The position numbers were made by a program, and so were the translations under genes. From Engraulis encrasicolus (lineage: Eukaryota > Chordata > Actinopteri > Clupeiformes > Engraulidae), in contig NC_085872.1 in the NCBI RefSeq assembly GCF_034702125.1, forward strand, positions 28,228,134 through 28,292,133: a stretch of 64,000 nucleotides of DNA, given 5' to 3'. Below, in pieces: positions 1-12,465 of this stretch. Numbering within the stretch: position 1 is the first letter of the stretch; the number at the start of each line of letters is the position of its first letter. The notes under the pieces were generated by a model that had not been told where the DNA came from, ran no database searches, and saw only the letters and a list, made by a program, of their open reading frames with translations.

Positions 1-552
1 TGAATGCAGGAGAAAAGATGAATCAGAGGATGGATGACAAGAAGAGATGAACTGATGAAGTGAAGTATTATTGGTGTTCATGATGATGAGCCCAGCTCTA
101 TTTGGAAGTGAGGACAGCTGTTGTACAATAATATCACTTTTGCCATTGTAAGTGAGGAAAGAAAATGGTTTTCAATTGTTTTAAACAGCATACCAATCAA
201 ACCATACTGCAGTGTACAGTATACGCAATATATACGCTGATACACGATGACATGCACCAGTCAAAGTATAGTTGAATAACACAGTTCCTCCAGTACCAGC
301 ACCAGTTCCTCTTTTGGACTCTAGAATCATCTAAATGGTAAAGGTGAGGTGAGGTGAAGCTTGTGAGGATTTAGATGTTTAATGCAAAAAGCCTTGTGTT
401 TTTAATTGATAAAATAGTTACAATAGCTAGTTAACAATAGATCGTTTTTCAACAAGTGTGACATTGCATATATCTGAACAACTTCCCTGCTGCATTCATT
501 GGATAACACAACAATGTCAGTGAATTATCAGGAGTATCAAATGTTGTGATTC
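1..552. other. no feature recognised
   Basis: AT-rich sequence with no convincing ORF, splice-flanked exon or repeat that I can name. Confidence 0.5.
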
Positions 553-725
553 CGGCCCTACCGTGGCCAACCGGTAGGGCACTTGTCTACCATGCGGCCG
601 ACACAGGTTCAATTCCCGGCCCGGGTCACTTGCCATCTCTCTCCCCATTCACTTCCCGTCCACATCTCAGACTGTCCTGTCAAGTAAAGTCGTAAAAGGC
701 CGAAACAAATCTTTTAAAAAAAAAT
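553..725 (+). repeat. tRNA-derived SINE
   Basis: The head has an A-box-like region (tggccaaccggtagggca) and a B box (ggttcaattcc at 606-616) that are spaced as in a tRNA. A non-tRNA body with tcctgtc...aaag and an A-rich tail follows. Related copies lie at 10,651 and, inverted, at 50,345. Confidence 0.75.
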
Positions 726-889
726 TTGTGATGCCACACATCTCAGAGTTGTTGATGTTAGAGAACAGCCTGCATGAATAGAGTAGAATAGCTGACGATG
801 TAGTTGAAACATACAATACAGTATATATGGTCATAAATATTTGACTCCTTTTAAGAATGTATAGTATTATACTCATACATGGTTGGTAT

Positions 890-1309
890 TAGTGGTGTGG
901 ATCGGCACTGCCCTCATTCGATCACGATTCGGGAGGTAGCGATTCGATTTGATTCGATTCTATGCGATCCGATCCGATTCAATTGTACAATGCATTGCAA
1001 TGCATTACATTTCTACTGAAAGCAAAGCAAATGTTTAATCAGTCATGATGAGGCAATACAAGTAGTCAGATACTGAGCAACAATTTATTGGCTGTTTTCT
1101 GTATCAGTCTGTATCAGTCTGTATCAGTCTTGCAATGTTTTGAAGTGCTTTTATTTGATTTAACATTCATTTGCTCCCGAAATATCCATGGAAGTAATTG
1201 AAACTTAAAAAAATTGCTGGATCGATTCTGGAACTTGCCGGATCGATTCTGGATCGTCCATGCCCCGCATTGGATTGGATCGCCGGATCGATCATTGTTG
1301 ACACCACTA
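890..1309. mobile_element. hAT-like MITE, TAGTGGTGT family, copy 1
   Basis: 420 bp bounded by TAGTGGTGT and ACACCACTA, flanked by a perfect 8-bp duplication gttggtat (882-889 and 1,310-1,317). The interior has repeated cgattc/ggatcgattc words and no ORF. A second copy is at 58,744-59,127. Confidence 0.85.
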
Positions 1310-1775
1310 GTTGGTATAGCAGTGCATTATCTTCTGTAACATCTTATTTGAGATATAAAAATGTCTGAGTTGTGCTGCATATGGATATGGCAATGCCTTC
1401 ATACCATAACAACACATGTGGTTAACGCTCATTGTTTTATTCTTTTTTACTTTGACATTGTTTTATTCTTTTATTACACGTGACATCATACGGAGCTGTC
1501 TTTCTTCTTTCTTCCCTCTCTTCTCTCTCCGGCTTTGTTGACGTCCCTCAGCCAAAATAAGCGGCTGCTGACATGAGGCCGGAAATCCAAACAGGAAGTT
1601 GTTTGAGTGTGAATCAGCCTCTCGCTGCGTGGCTTCCTTAGGCTGCATCTGCTACTCATAGACCACTTGTTTCCATTCATGAAAAAAGCACACAGACCGC
1701 AAGCCACGTTCTCACTCACGCACACTGTATGTGCACAGATGTATAGTATATTCACAAGCACATACAGCATGCGTG
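1310..1775. other. no feature recognised
   Basis: Unassigned sequence between a MITE and a microsatellite; reading frames here are shadows of low-complexity sequence. Confidence 0.5.
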
Positions 1776-2352
<577 letters not shown>

Positions 2353-2410
2353 CTTCACAATCATAACTATCACAGGCTAAAGGGCTGCAAAGGCAGCAGC
2401 AGCAACTCAG

Positions 2411-2537
2411 AGGTGAATTTCTCAAAACCAAAGTTGCTAACTATATTAGCTACTTTGTTGTTTTCAATGCATTTTCCCATTGGCAACTACCGAAGTTGCT
2501 AATAGGCTAACAACTTCTCTTTTGAGAAACTCACCCC
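2411..2537. mobile_element. about 125-bp MITE, GGGGTGAATTTCTC family, copy 1
   Basis: Inverted ends ggtgaatttctcaaaa and ttttgagaaactcacc enclose a core with agttgctaac/gttagcaact words. Other copies: 17,672, 29,091 and 63,237. Confidence 0.75.
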
Positions 2538-3380
2538 AGATTTAGTCAGGCCTCTCCACATGCTTTGACACTGTCCTCAGTTTCAATCATAGCAATCATA
2601 TCCACATGTACGGAAGTGTGCAAATCAAACAAGGGGGGCTTTGCACCAACCAGGCATAAATAGTACATATGCCATATGAGGACCATATGAGCATCGTGAA
2701 GGTATACGCCAAACAAATTCACTTCATGAAGGTTGCAACAGAGATTCTTTAAGTATATAGAGATATGCCATTGTAATAGGTTGCTATGGGCACCTAACAT
2801 GACCAGGTTCCGGTCTGCCTAAAGGGGCGTGTCATAATGCTCTTAGCATTGAATAGAACAGTCCTTAGGTCTGCCTAGGTCTGCCTAAAGGGGGATTTAC
2901 TCACCTCCCCCTTGCAATAATAGAACCTGGAAACAATGGGCCAATGGAACCTCTCTCTCTCTACTCTCTCTGGTTGCAATTTGATATAGCACATGCATGC
3001 AATAAAGATTTTCCCCTTCGAACTTTCCATCTTTCTGATCACTGCGGTGAAGACATCGCACAAATCATGCAAAATGGTTATAGGTACAGGTATATGAAAA
3101 CAGCAACAAAAAAGATGAAATGGACTTTTGCTCTCTTCTTTGTGTGTGCGTGTGTGTGGGTGTGTGTGTGCGTGTGTGTGCGTGCATGCTACACTCTGGC
3201 CCCTACCCTGTCAGATGAAATGCCATGTGTGCTGTTTAGGGCATGTGGTGTGTGAGAGCTGGCCTCGGAGATGCAAGATAAGTGTGTCTGCCCACACAAT
3301 GATCAAAAGTTGCTAGATGAAAGCGGATAAGAAAACAGAGGATGTCTCTTTTCTTTCTCTTTCTTTGTCTCTGTTTCTGT
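2538..3380. other. unassigned sequence
   Basis: Only a short local duplication is seen (ggtctgcctaaaggg near 2,813 and 2,880) and a short GT-rich patch near 3,140-3,185. Confidence 0.5.
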
Positions 3381-3398
3381 ATCTCCCCCCTCCCCCCT

Positions 3399-3583
<185 letters not shown>

Positions 3584-3589
3584 CGAGAG

Positions 3590-5312
3590 AGGGGGGGATC
3601 ACAGAACAGGAAACCAATCTGCATGCAATGGCTTAAAAAAGCAAATGGCTTGCTTTCAGATCTGTCAACTGCAGTTAAGTTGTCTCAGGTGCAATGTTCT
3701 TCTTCACGTAGACTACTCCCCAGCTCCCAGAGGTGTCTCGCATTTCACAGGTACACTGTGTTCTCCAAACCTGGGTGGTTTGCAGTATAGATCGGTTTCT
3801 AAACATTTCTGAAGATGACAACAAAAAGGAGAAAGTTCTGCACGCCTACCGTCAAGACAAAATAGTTTCCTGGTCTCCTGCTCCACTTTGAGTCATTTTG
3901 TGTGGCATTACGTACATGGGTAGCATAATAATGAGAGGGGCAACTGCAAGCCTCAGGTGCTTTTCTGATGAGATGGTGCTGGGTAGAGGCAACAGGCTCC
4001 ATGGAAATGTCCCACCATGGCTTCCCTCTGCCTGTGCTCTCAAGGCAGGCCAGGGGATTTCACTCCTACCAATAGTGTTGGTTCAGTGGATTGACTGGAA
4101 TAAATTGGATTTCTTTTAACTTTCTTTCACTGATGATGGGAAACATACATTGATGACAAGTGGTCGGACACAGGCTGAAGTAGATGACCAGTTTGTAATA
4201 CCATATTTGGGATGAAAAAAACACTATTTCAAAGAACATACGGTAATTTAAAGCACAATGCAGCCGTTTCTCTTGAGCTAGCGGCCCACAAGATCCCTCT
4301 CACTACCGTACACTGTTGTTGTTTGATTTGATTACTACTGACTGTCATCACAGTCACAGCAGAACACTGCAGTATAAGACCCAGGAGCAGAAGGCTGAGG
4401 AACTTCTGGTGCAGCAAGGTTGTGAGTTGACCAGGTTACACACTGTTCTGTACCATACTCCAGACATACATACATACATCATAACCCATAGCCTATTTGA
4501 CTTATATAATACAGCATTTGAGGTCAACCATCATCTATCCCATATTCTCAACGGACATCGCCTGCATCTTTTAAAATCCTTTTGTTTCCTTGGTTATACA
4601 TAAATATTTGGACTGTGTGTTTGTATTATCTATAGATGTCCCGATATCTGTATGTCTGTGTCCTGAATTCAACATCCTGTCCTATTGTATGTGCGCTTGC
4701 TGCTCCTGGGGTTCGGCCATTTCGTAACCCCTAATATTTGTGTATGTTGGGAGAGACAATAAAGTTCATTAGACGTGACTTGCCTTGCCAAGTGAGCTTG
4801 ATAAATGTGCCTTTTTTTTAAAATAAGCGTTTCAATGAACATACTGTAGACATACATGCCACGGTCAAATGTGCTCAGTGAGTCTGCTCCAGCTGAGGGA
4901 GTTGAAAAGTAAGGCAGTCAGTCAGTGTGATGTGATTGTTTGGACTGAAATTCTTGGCAGGCAAGGTTGGGGAGTCCCCCTGTTCCACAGACCTGCGCAC
5001 TCGTGTCCGGGGGGTGATTACGCAACCGGGCGACTGAGCCGGGCGAACGCGAAGGGAACAAAAGGTTTGAGAAGCTGCATGGGTTAAGGCAGCAGTAAGT
5101 AAACTGGATCTCGTCATGGCAGATCAGGGTGGATTAAGAGTTGGCTCAGTTAGCACCTGTTGTTTTAAAACAGATCAACATATCGGTGGCAGAATGCTTA
5201 GATCAGTGCCTGGAGGTGTAGAGTTACTCTTGGGCAATTACATGACTTGCAGAAACATGCAGAATATACAAAACTTTTTGCTCACAATTGTTCTTGATTT
5301 GTCAAACTTATG
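3590..5312. other. unassigned sequence with a probable LINE-type 3' tail
   Basis: A stretch near 4,700-4,790 with gggagagacaataaagttca resembles retroelement 3' tails. No exon was recognised. Confidence 0.35.
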
Positions 5313-5677
5313 TAAAGGGACACTGTGCATGAAATGGTCAAAAAAGGTACTGCAACTATGCTGATCGTTGAAATTGGGCTGCCTATTACCAAATTTGATC
5401 TTTACATGAAAGTTAACACAGTAATAAACAAATATTTTCTAGTATGATCCAAGTACAACCATTTTTGCGGCTAAAAATGGCTATTTTTGGAAATTCAAAA
5501 TGGCGGACAATGGAGAAGATCCCCCTTTTCATGTATGAAAAGTGCAATTTTTCCAGTCATAATGAATACTTAGAATTTGATGCTGGTGGCAAGTATTCAT
5601 GAAAAAGGTAACATTAGTGAATGGGCAGCATGAATTCTGAAAATAAACAACTAAAAATCTCACACAGTGTCCCTTTA
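5313..5677. mobile_element. palindrome-ended MITE, AAGGGACACTGTG family, copy 1
   Basis: Ends taaagggacactgtg and cacagtgtcccttta are inverted repeats. The interior includes gaaatggtcaaaaaaggtac and gaagatccccctt, shared with copies at 14,420-14,682 and 38,401-38,577. Confidence 0.75.
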
Positions 5678-6254
<577 letters not shown>

Positions 6255-7146
6255 TTTAGACAGTAATTCTGTGGGGCCTATATAAAACGTCATAGACAGG
6301 AATTCTGTGATACTCGCAGAACCCTGTCATCTATGCAGACGGTAGGAAAAGGGAATGAAATAGCCATATCATCAGACATACCTTCCCCTACGTCAGCGGT
6401 TGTACATTTCAATGTGGTTTGCGCGCCCCCTGAGCAAATATTTTGGTCTGCTGATGGCCACGCAAGTATGGATTTACTGCGCATTCACTGCACATTATAC
6501 AAAGTCATTTTGGGGAATCCGCTTTTCCAATAGTATAGTTGTTAAACTACACTTCAGATGGACCCTTCCAGCATACATTTTCAACATACAATTAAAAACG
6601 ACTTAATGTTCATTCATGCTGAAATGTTCATTAATGCTGGATAAAAACTCACATCTCCACCATTGCTCTATGCAGCTCACGCACCCCCAGGGGTGCATGC
6701 ACCGCAGTTTGGGAAAACCTTCCCCTATGTAAACCACCCAGGGCGGTGGGTGGCATGCCTACTCGTGGAATGTCGCTGGCTGCAGGATTGGATGCCTTAA
6801 GTCTGACTCACTTAATCCACACATGCGAGAGATATTAGTCACTCAGTGGGAAGTGCCTCATCGTCTGCTGCACTCTACTTAGTTGCTATGTACACCACCG
6901 CAAAAAGAAAAAAAACACACTTGCACCTTTTCCTCTATCCTGACCTCCTTCACTGTTGCTCTGTGGGGCTTTGAGAGAAGGTGAGAGGGTGGATTCTGGT
7001 CTGTCACATTTAAGGATTATGTCAATTGTTGCTCAAAGGCTGAATGGTAGCGTGCGTATACTACTAAAAATTGACCTATAAATAGATTTGGTGGCTAATA
7101 CCAAAGTAGCTTCATGATTTGGATTATAAAAAATATTGGTCACTCT
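6255..7146. other. no feature recognised
   Basis: No exon or named repeat seen. Confidence 0.5.
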
Positions 7147-7324
7147 CAGGGCTCTAAATTAACACCAGCCAACCAGCCAAATGCTGGTGAAATTTCAGTC
7201 TGGCTGGTAGAAAAGACCAACTTGAACTTACTAGACATTATAGTGAGTGTGTGTTTGGCTAGTAAGATTAAAATCTACCAGCCATTTTGGCTGGTGATGA
7301 AAAAAAAGTTAATTTGGAGCCCTG
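7147..7324. mobile_element. MITE, CAGGGCTC family
   Basis: 178 bp with ends cagggctctaaattaac and gttaatttggagccctg. Flanking octamers gtcactct and atcacact match at 6 of 8 positions, consistent with an aged hAT-type duplication. Confidence 0.7.
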
Positions 7325-7708
7325 ATCACACTAATATCCAAACATGAGCAGCTCTGTTTGCATTTCTCCTCATTCACGTCACGGACCCCCGCTGGCTGGC
7401 GGTGAGACGATGGCAGTAGTGTATTCACTCTGGCACGCAGCGCTGCTCACGTGTGAAAGGCAAAGTGGCCAGAGGGCCCGGCGGCGCCTGCTGTGCACGG
7501 TCTGACCCGTCGCTTTTGGACTCTTAACCCCGTGGCTGCCGCTCAAGTGGCAATGTCCTCGTTGACTTTGTTTGTTTGTTTGTTTGTTTGCTTGTGTGTG
7601 TGTGTGTGTGTGCGTGTGTTTGCAGGGAGACAGAAGCATGTGAATCAAGCGGTGGGTAATCTGTGGGCCATATGGCGCTGAGTTTGTGTCTGAGCAGCCA
7701 CAACACAG
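7325..7708. other. unassigned sequence with (GTTT)n patch
   Basis: A short (GTTT)n/(GT)n patch lies near 7,567-7,620. No exon was supported. Confidence 0.5.
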
Positions 7709-7859
<151 letters not shown>

Positions 7860-8205
7860 ATAGAGGAGGCAGAAAGGCTGAGAGGGAAAAAGACAGATAG
7901 AGGAGGGGTGGGGATAGAAGGAGACCGAAAAAAAGGCAGAGAGGGATAGAGGATGCAAACAGAAAGGAGCAATGGATAAGGAAAAAGGCAGATAGACAGA
8001 GTGGACTGTCCCCTGACTCCTCTCTCTGCTTCTGTCGTCTCTCTTCTGTGCCCTTGGTCTGGCTTTGCCCTCTTTGTCCTTCGACATGTTTCGACTCTCT
8101 GAATCTGCTACTCTCAGCCGCACTCTGTCTCTTTCTCTCCTCCTGTCGCTCTCTCTTTGTCAGCTCATCTCTCTCAGTCAGTGGTGGCCTCAGAGGGGAC
8201 AGCCA

Positions 8206-8208
<3 letters not shown>

Positions 8209-8273
<65 letters not shown>
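8209..8273. repeat. (TC)n microsatellite
   Basis: About 65 bp of (TC)n. Confidence 0.95.
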
Positions 8274-8277
<4 letters not shown>

Positions 8278-9420
8278 GGCTCTCCCATGGCCCTCTCACT
8301 CTCCCGCTCTCTCTCTCTCCATCCCACTCTTTCCATCTTCCCCCTATTTCATATTGGGTGGGGTGGTTATTAACAGGACGTTCCAGCTGCTCGAGCTGAC
8401 TGCTGCTCACCTCCCTCTTTATCTGCAGGCCCAGACAGGAGCAGCAGAGTAAATAAGTGGGAAGCTGGCCTTGGACCAGGAACCCTGGGAACCTGCCCAG
8501 CCCCAGCCCCAGCCCATCAGGAAGAGGACTAGCGAAAACACACTCACTCCACATGGCCGCGTGTGTGAACAACAGGCAGGCCTGGCACTTGCAGACACTC
8601 TACTCTACACTTGGGCTAATGATAATGACCATGCCGGGGATGGAGATGATGATGATGATGATGATGATGAGAGACGCGCGTGCAGGGCGACGGACATGAA
8701 CAGGAAGCTCTGCATGCAGCACGCGTGGGCTTTGGACAGCGAGCTCACAATGGCCTCGAGAGAGGGGAAGCAGTGGGCGTAGGAGAAGGAGGCGGAAAGA
8801 GGAAGAGGAAGTCGAGGTTTAACCTATACAAAAATAAAAACGCGCTTTACTCTGAAGGAGAAAAAAAATGACAGGAATGCGTTGCGTTGAGGCCAGAATG
8901 GCAACTGCACATTTGCAATCTACTAATGGCCGTGCAGGCTATTAAATGGGCTAAAGTAGGTATATGCATACATTACTGACATAGTTATACTCAAGGTTTT
9001 GGAATTGTTGGCCACATTTCAAATATTTTTATTGTCAGGGAAATAGACTGATGTGCGCCCTAGGCCCCTTTTTTCAGTTTAACATGCTTTGATGTCAACA
9101 CTTTCATATTTTATAACTTGCATGCCTTTTATGAGACCAACACCCCTGGGTAAAAGGTACCACACTTCTCGAATGTTTATTGAGCAATACATGTCAGTGG
9201 AAATGAAAAAAGAAAAAGCCATGCATCACCACAGACGATCTATTTGTAATGTAATGTTTGTATTTTTGTCTGATTTTGTGGTACGAAAGGTCACGTCAGT
9301 CTCCAGCAGAAACTAAGTGAGAGAAGCAGCCAGAAGTGCTGCAAGGTGTTTGTGGGCCACTGGGGAAGTGGCCTGTGTGGAATACAGCTACTCCCTTTGG
9401 CGTGTACTTTAGGTTTCACT
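8274..9420. other. unassigned sequence
   Basis: A 103-codon open frame at 8,471-8,782 (+) with a (GAT)n-coded Asp run is present but has no recognisable domain or convincing splice context. The rest is featureless. Confidence 0.45.
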
Positions 9421-9642
9421 CAGGGATGGACTGGGGGAGAAATAGGGCCTGGGCACTTTTTGGCTTAAAGGGCCCCCCCTCATAATTAGCGGCGCAGAAC
9501 TGACTCACCAGTGGGCCCTGCACCCTCGTGGGCACCTATTTGTAAAAACATTAAAAAAAAAAAAAATCTGAAAATTGGGGCCCACGAGGGTGCAGGGCCC
9601 AACTGTAAATGCCTGCTATGCCAGATGGCCAGTCCAGCCCTG
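9421..9642. mobile_element. hAT-like palindromic MITE, CAGGGCTGGACTGG family, copy 1
   Basis: 222 bp, ends cagggatggactgg and ccagtccagccctg, largely self-complementary. The flanks gtttcact and gtttcagt match at 7 of 8. Copies: 32,458 and 36,330. Confidence 0.85.
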
Positions 9643-10463
9643 GTTTCAGTAATGACTCATACTTCTTTGCATGCATTAGAGCTGGCCCTAATGCCATGCA
9701 GACATAGCAGGCGCATATTAGCTCTCCCCGTAAGGCAGCGATTACGCCAGGAATAAAAATGATTTCATGTGATCACATCAATCTCCTGTTTGCTTTCAAC
9801 AAGCGCGCCGTGCAGAAGACACAGAGTGGGGTCTCTCAGCAGGAACACATGACAGCAAAACAAATACAAATATCACTTCACTTACTCTCTGTCTTTGGAG
9901 AGGGATACTTTTCACTACATGTCTCATTAAAGCCACAGGAACCGCATAATTGTTCATATTCGTTTTATACTGCATATATATATCTTTTACAAATAAGTAT
10001 ATACACATTTAATTGAATATCACAGTGAGCAGAGCAATATTCATTTCATATGAACATGGATATTTTTAAATAGCACATAGACATATACAGTATAAACAAA
10101 CATAATAAGCAATATAATATCTTGAACACAAGTACATAGAGTGAAAACACATAATAGTGATCAGTAATTATAAGTAAATAAAATGTCTGCTAATCATGAT
10201 TAACATGAAGAGTAATTCACATACAAGAAATTCACAATAATGTCCAGGCATCAAAATCACATGAACATAGTGGGCAAAATAAATAGCAGCGCCAGCATAA
10301 GAAACCACATACTGTACGTACGTCTTTTTGCAAGTCATATCTGGTCATAGCTGTTTCAACTATGCTTCATGCAGATGGCATGGGAGGGGGCTGAAGTCTG
10401 CTGACCAGCAGCAGACTAGTAACCAGGTTGGTTCTACCATGTCCTAGCAGCTCCGAGCAGCTC
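9643..10463. other. AT-rich sequence, perhaps 3' UTR of the putative GPI-type gene
   Basis: AT-rich sequence directly downstream (minus strand) of the stop at 10,464. No clear poly(A) hexamer was seen close by, so UTR status is only a guess. Confidence 0.25.
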
Positions 10464-10567
10464 CTACCAGCTCCACGTCACCAGCACAGAGAGCATTGTG
10501 AGGCTGCACGTGGTGACGAGGCTGATCTTACTGCTGATGTCACCGGAGGAAAAAGGGCTCACACCAC
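10464..10567 (-). CDS. putative GPI-type gene, last coding exon
   Basis: Acceptor gtccctcacag; the exon starts with two bases completing Gly and encodes GGVSPFSSGDISSKISLVT then TCSLTMLSVLVTWSW and TAG (10,464-10,466). The final 15-18 residues are hydrophobic with no charged residue after the single Lys, as in GPI-anchor signals. Confidence 0.45.
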
Positions 10568-12465
10568 CTGTGAGGGACGAGAGGACACATTTCAACAGGA
10601 AGTCAAATGGGGTGCAGTGGAGTGAGTGGCTCGTCGCCCTGATGCACTGCTACATGGGCTACTTGGCCATTGGGAACCAGGTTTGAACCCGGCCAGGGTC
10701 ATTTCCCAACCTCATATACGGTATCTCTAATGGTTTCCCACTTCCTCACAATCTTTACTGTCCTAACCTCATGAAAGGAATAAAATATTTGGTAACACTT
10801 TATTTTAGGGATACATCTATTAGGACTAATGCATACAATGTTAATGCCTGCATACATACCTTGTAAGGCATGTACTAAGCAAATGCTAAGGCCTGGCCTA
10901 CTAGGTCCTTACTAAGGTTAAATTTGTAATAAATACCTTATTGTGCATGAACAAGACATTTGCGAATACATGCCTAACAAATGTTTGATTTTGCTTCGTA
11001 CATGCCTTAGAAGTTACTTATACAGGAACATTGTATGTACTAGTGCTAATAGATGTATCCCTAAAATAAAGTGTTACCAAATATTTCTTAAAAAAAACCC
11101 AGTTCAACAACAAAATAAGGCAGTGATATATGCATTTCCATTTCTGAGACCATGGGCAAACGATCCTGTAATCAGCCAGTGCCAGTCGTCACATTTTGGA
11201 GGATATGACAAAGCCTGTTTTATAATGTGTCTGCAGTCCTCACACTGTGATGCATGGAAAGTGAGGGCAGTTAGATGTACCTGTTACAGCTGCAGTGGTG
11301 GTGGTGCTGGTGGTGGTGGCTGTGACTGGACTCTTTGTGGTTGTTGTGGTGGCTGTAAATAAAAAAAGAAGCACATCATTGAAAAAATCTGAAAGAAATT
11401 CTTAAACACCTCAATGTATCATTTTTCAGTGTAATCTTATTCTTATTCTTATTGCTGTTGTTGTTATTGTTGTTGTTGTTATCATAATATTCATCATAAT
11501 TACAATACTTATATAATTCATAATGTGTGAATGAGGAATGTACCTTCTGTCATGCCTGAGCCCTCCTCATGGAGAGCATCCACCCCAGCTCTTGGCACTC
11601 TGGACTGAGGGGAGGAGAGGCTGGAGGAGGAGGAGGTGGTGGAGAGCTGACCAGGCAGCAGGAGCTGGGACTCCTCCACATCACTGTAAAACTCCATAGG
11701 ACTGTCTGATTGACTGGATAGGGGTTTGGTAGGGTCACATAGTGACAAGGCAAAAAGACCTGAGACAGAAAGAAGAGAATGAGTTACCTGCATAAGCCGA
11801 TGGCTACAAGTATTACAATTTATATCAGGGAAAAATGACTTGAATAAATGTGTTTATTCTGCAATTACTGACCTGAGAAAAATAGAAGCCTGAACATCTC
11901 TGAAGTGTTTACAAGATGAATTATATATGTAGAAAGCTTCACTGAATTCAGAACCTGTCCCAACCAAGAATCCAAATTTAATATGATTATCAAAATATTT
12001 GTTTGTTTTAGCTCTGATATTTTGCTACAAACCTTAAAACAACAACTATGTTTGATCATTTACAGAAGTTATACACAGCTATGCTTTGTTATTCATAAAA
12101 AATAAGACAGGTAGGCTGTATATAACAAAAGTGAAGTAAAAGAATAGAGATAGTCACAAGCCAAGTTACTGAAGTAAAACACTGTTTCTGGTAGTTATTT
12201 GAAATATGCATGGCGTTTTCAAAACACATTTTAATGAATATAACATGGAGAATGACAATATGACACAAATAATACTTTTTTAAAATGGTAAATTACAAAT
12301 AAATTGGAAACCCTATTATTTAGATATAAGGATATGCACCGGTTATCTTACCGGTAAGATGTGTGCCAGTCAAAGACTTGAGAGATGCCTCTTGGTGATG
12401 GTCTGATGGTCTGATGGTCTGGGTCTTCAGCAGTTCTCGTTCCTCCTGAGTCTGATTTTTGTGTG
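10464..12465 (-). CDS. putative gene: 3' exons of an unrecognised Ser/Thr-rich, GPI-anchor-type protein
   Basis: Four candidate exons on the minus strand (12,352-12,465; 11,544-11,759; 11,281-11,352; 10,464-10,567) have AG/GT borders and all junctions in phase 1, giving one open frame of about 168 residues. The product is polar and low in cysteine: a stretch ending SLTGTHLTG, a segment with SPMEFYSDVEESQLLLPGQL, Ser runs (STTSSSSSLSSPQS), a Thr run (EATTTTTKSPVTATTTSTTT), then SPFSSGDISSKISLVTTCSL and the end TMLSVLVTWSW before TAG. Small residues (SSG) followed by a spacer and a hydrophobic C-terminus are typical of a GPI-anchor signal. All-phase-1 exons are typical of extracellular proteins. 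I do not recognise the family. The N-terminal exons with a signal peptide were not found. It could be a mucin-like stalk of a receptor, or a decayed gene. Confidence 0.45.
10651..10790 (+). repeat. tRNA-derived SINE fragment, interrupted by a MITE
   Basis: A B-box-like ggtttgaaccc (10,680-10,690) is followed by a body with cccacttcctcaca and tactgtcct, as in the other SINEs. Its A-rich tail is split by the element at 10,791-11,078 and resumes at about 11,087. Confidence 0.6.
10791..11078. mobile_element. hAT-like MITE, GGTAACACTTTA family, copy 1
   Basis: 288 bp, ends ggtaacactttattttaggg and ccctaaaataaagtgttacc. A perfect 8-bp duplication aaatattt flanks it (10,783-10,790 and 11,079-11,086). 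Nested in a SINE tail and inside the last intron of the putative GPI-type gene. Confidence 0.9.
11281..11352 (-). CDS. putative GPI-type gene, Thr-rich exon
   Basis: A 72-nt exon with a strong acceptor (tttttttatttacag) and donor gtacat. It encodes ATTTTTKSPVTATTTSTTTT then AAVT, a mucin-like stalk. Both ends are phase 1. Confidence 0.5.
11544..11759 (-). CDS. putative GPI-type gene, Ser-rich exon
   Basis: A 216-nt exon with a strong acceptor (ttctttctgtctcag) and donor gtacattc. It encodes (G)LFALSLCDPTKPLSSQSDSP, then MEFYSDVEESQLLLPGQLST, and ends HEEGSGMTE. Both ends are phase 1. Confidence 0.5.
12352..12465 (-). CDS. putative GPI-type gene, upstream exon
   Basis: The frame HKNQTQEERELLKTQTIRPS, DHHQEASLKSLTGTHLT is open and joins the next exon in phase 1 at donor gtaaga. 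The acceptor (cacccctggag) has a weak pyrimidine tract, so this exon is less sure than the next two. Confidence 0.35.

Noticed and set aside
553..620. A tRNA gene
   Set aside because: A and B boxes are present but the body continues into a SINE tail and the cloverleaf is not intact; the same applies at 10,651 and 50,345.
8471..8782. 103-codon plus-strand frame with an Asp run
   Set aside because: The Asp run comes from (GAT)n; no family resemblance or exon borders.
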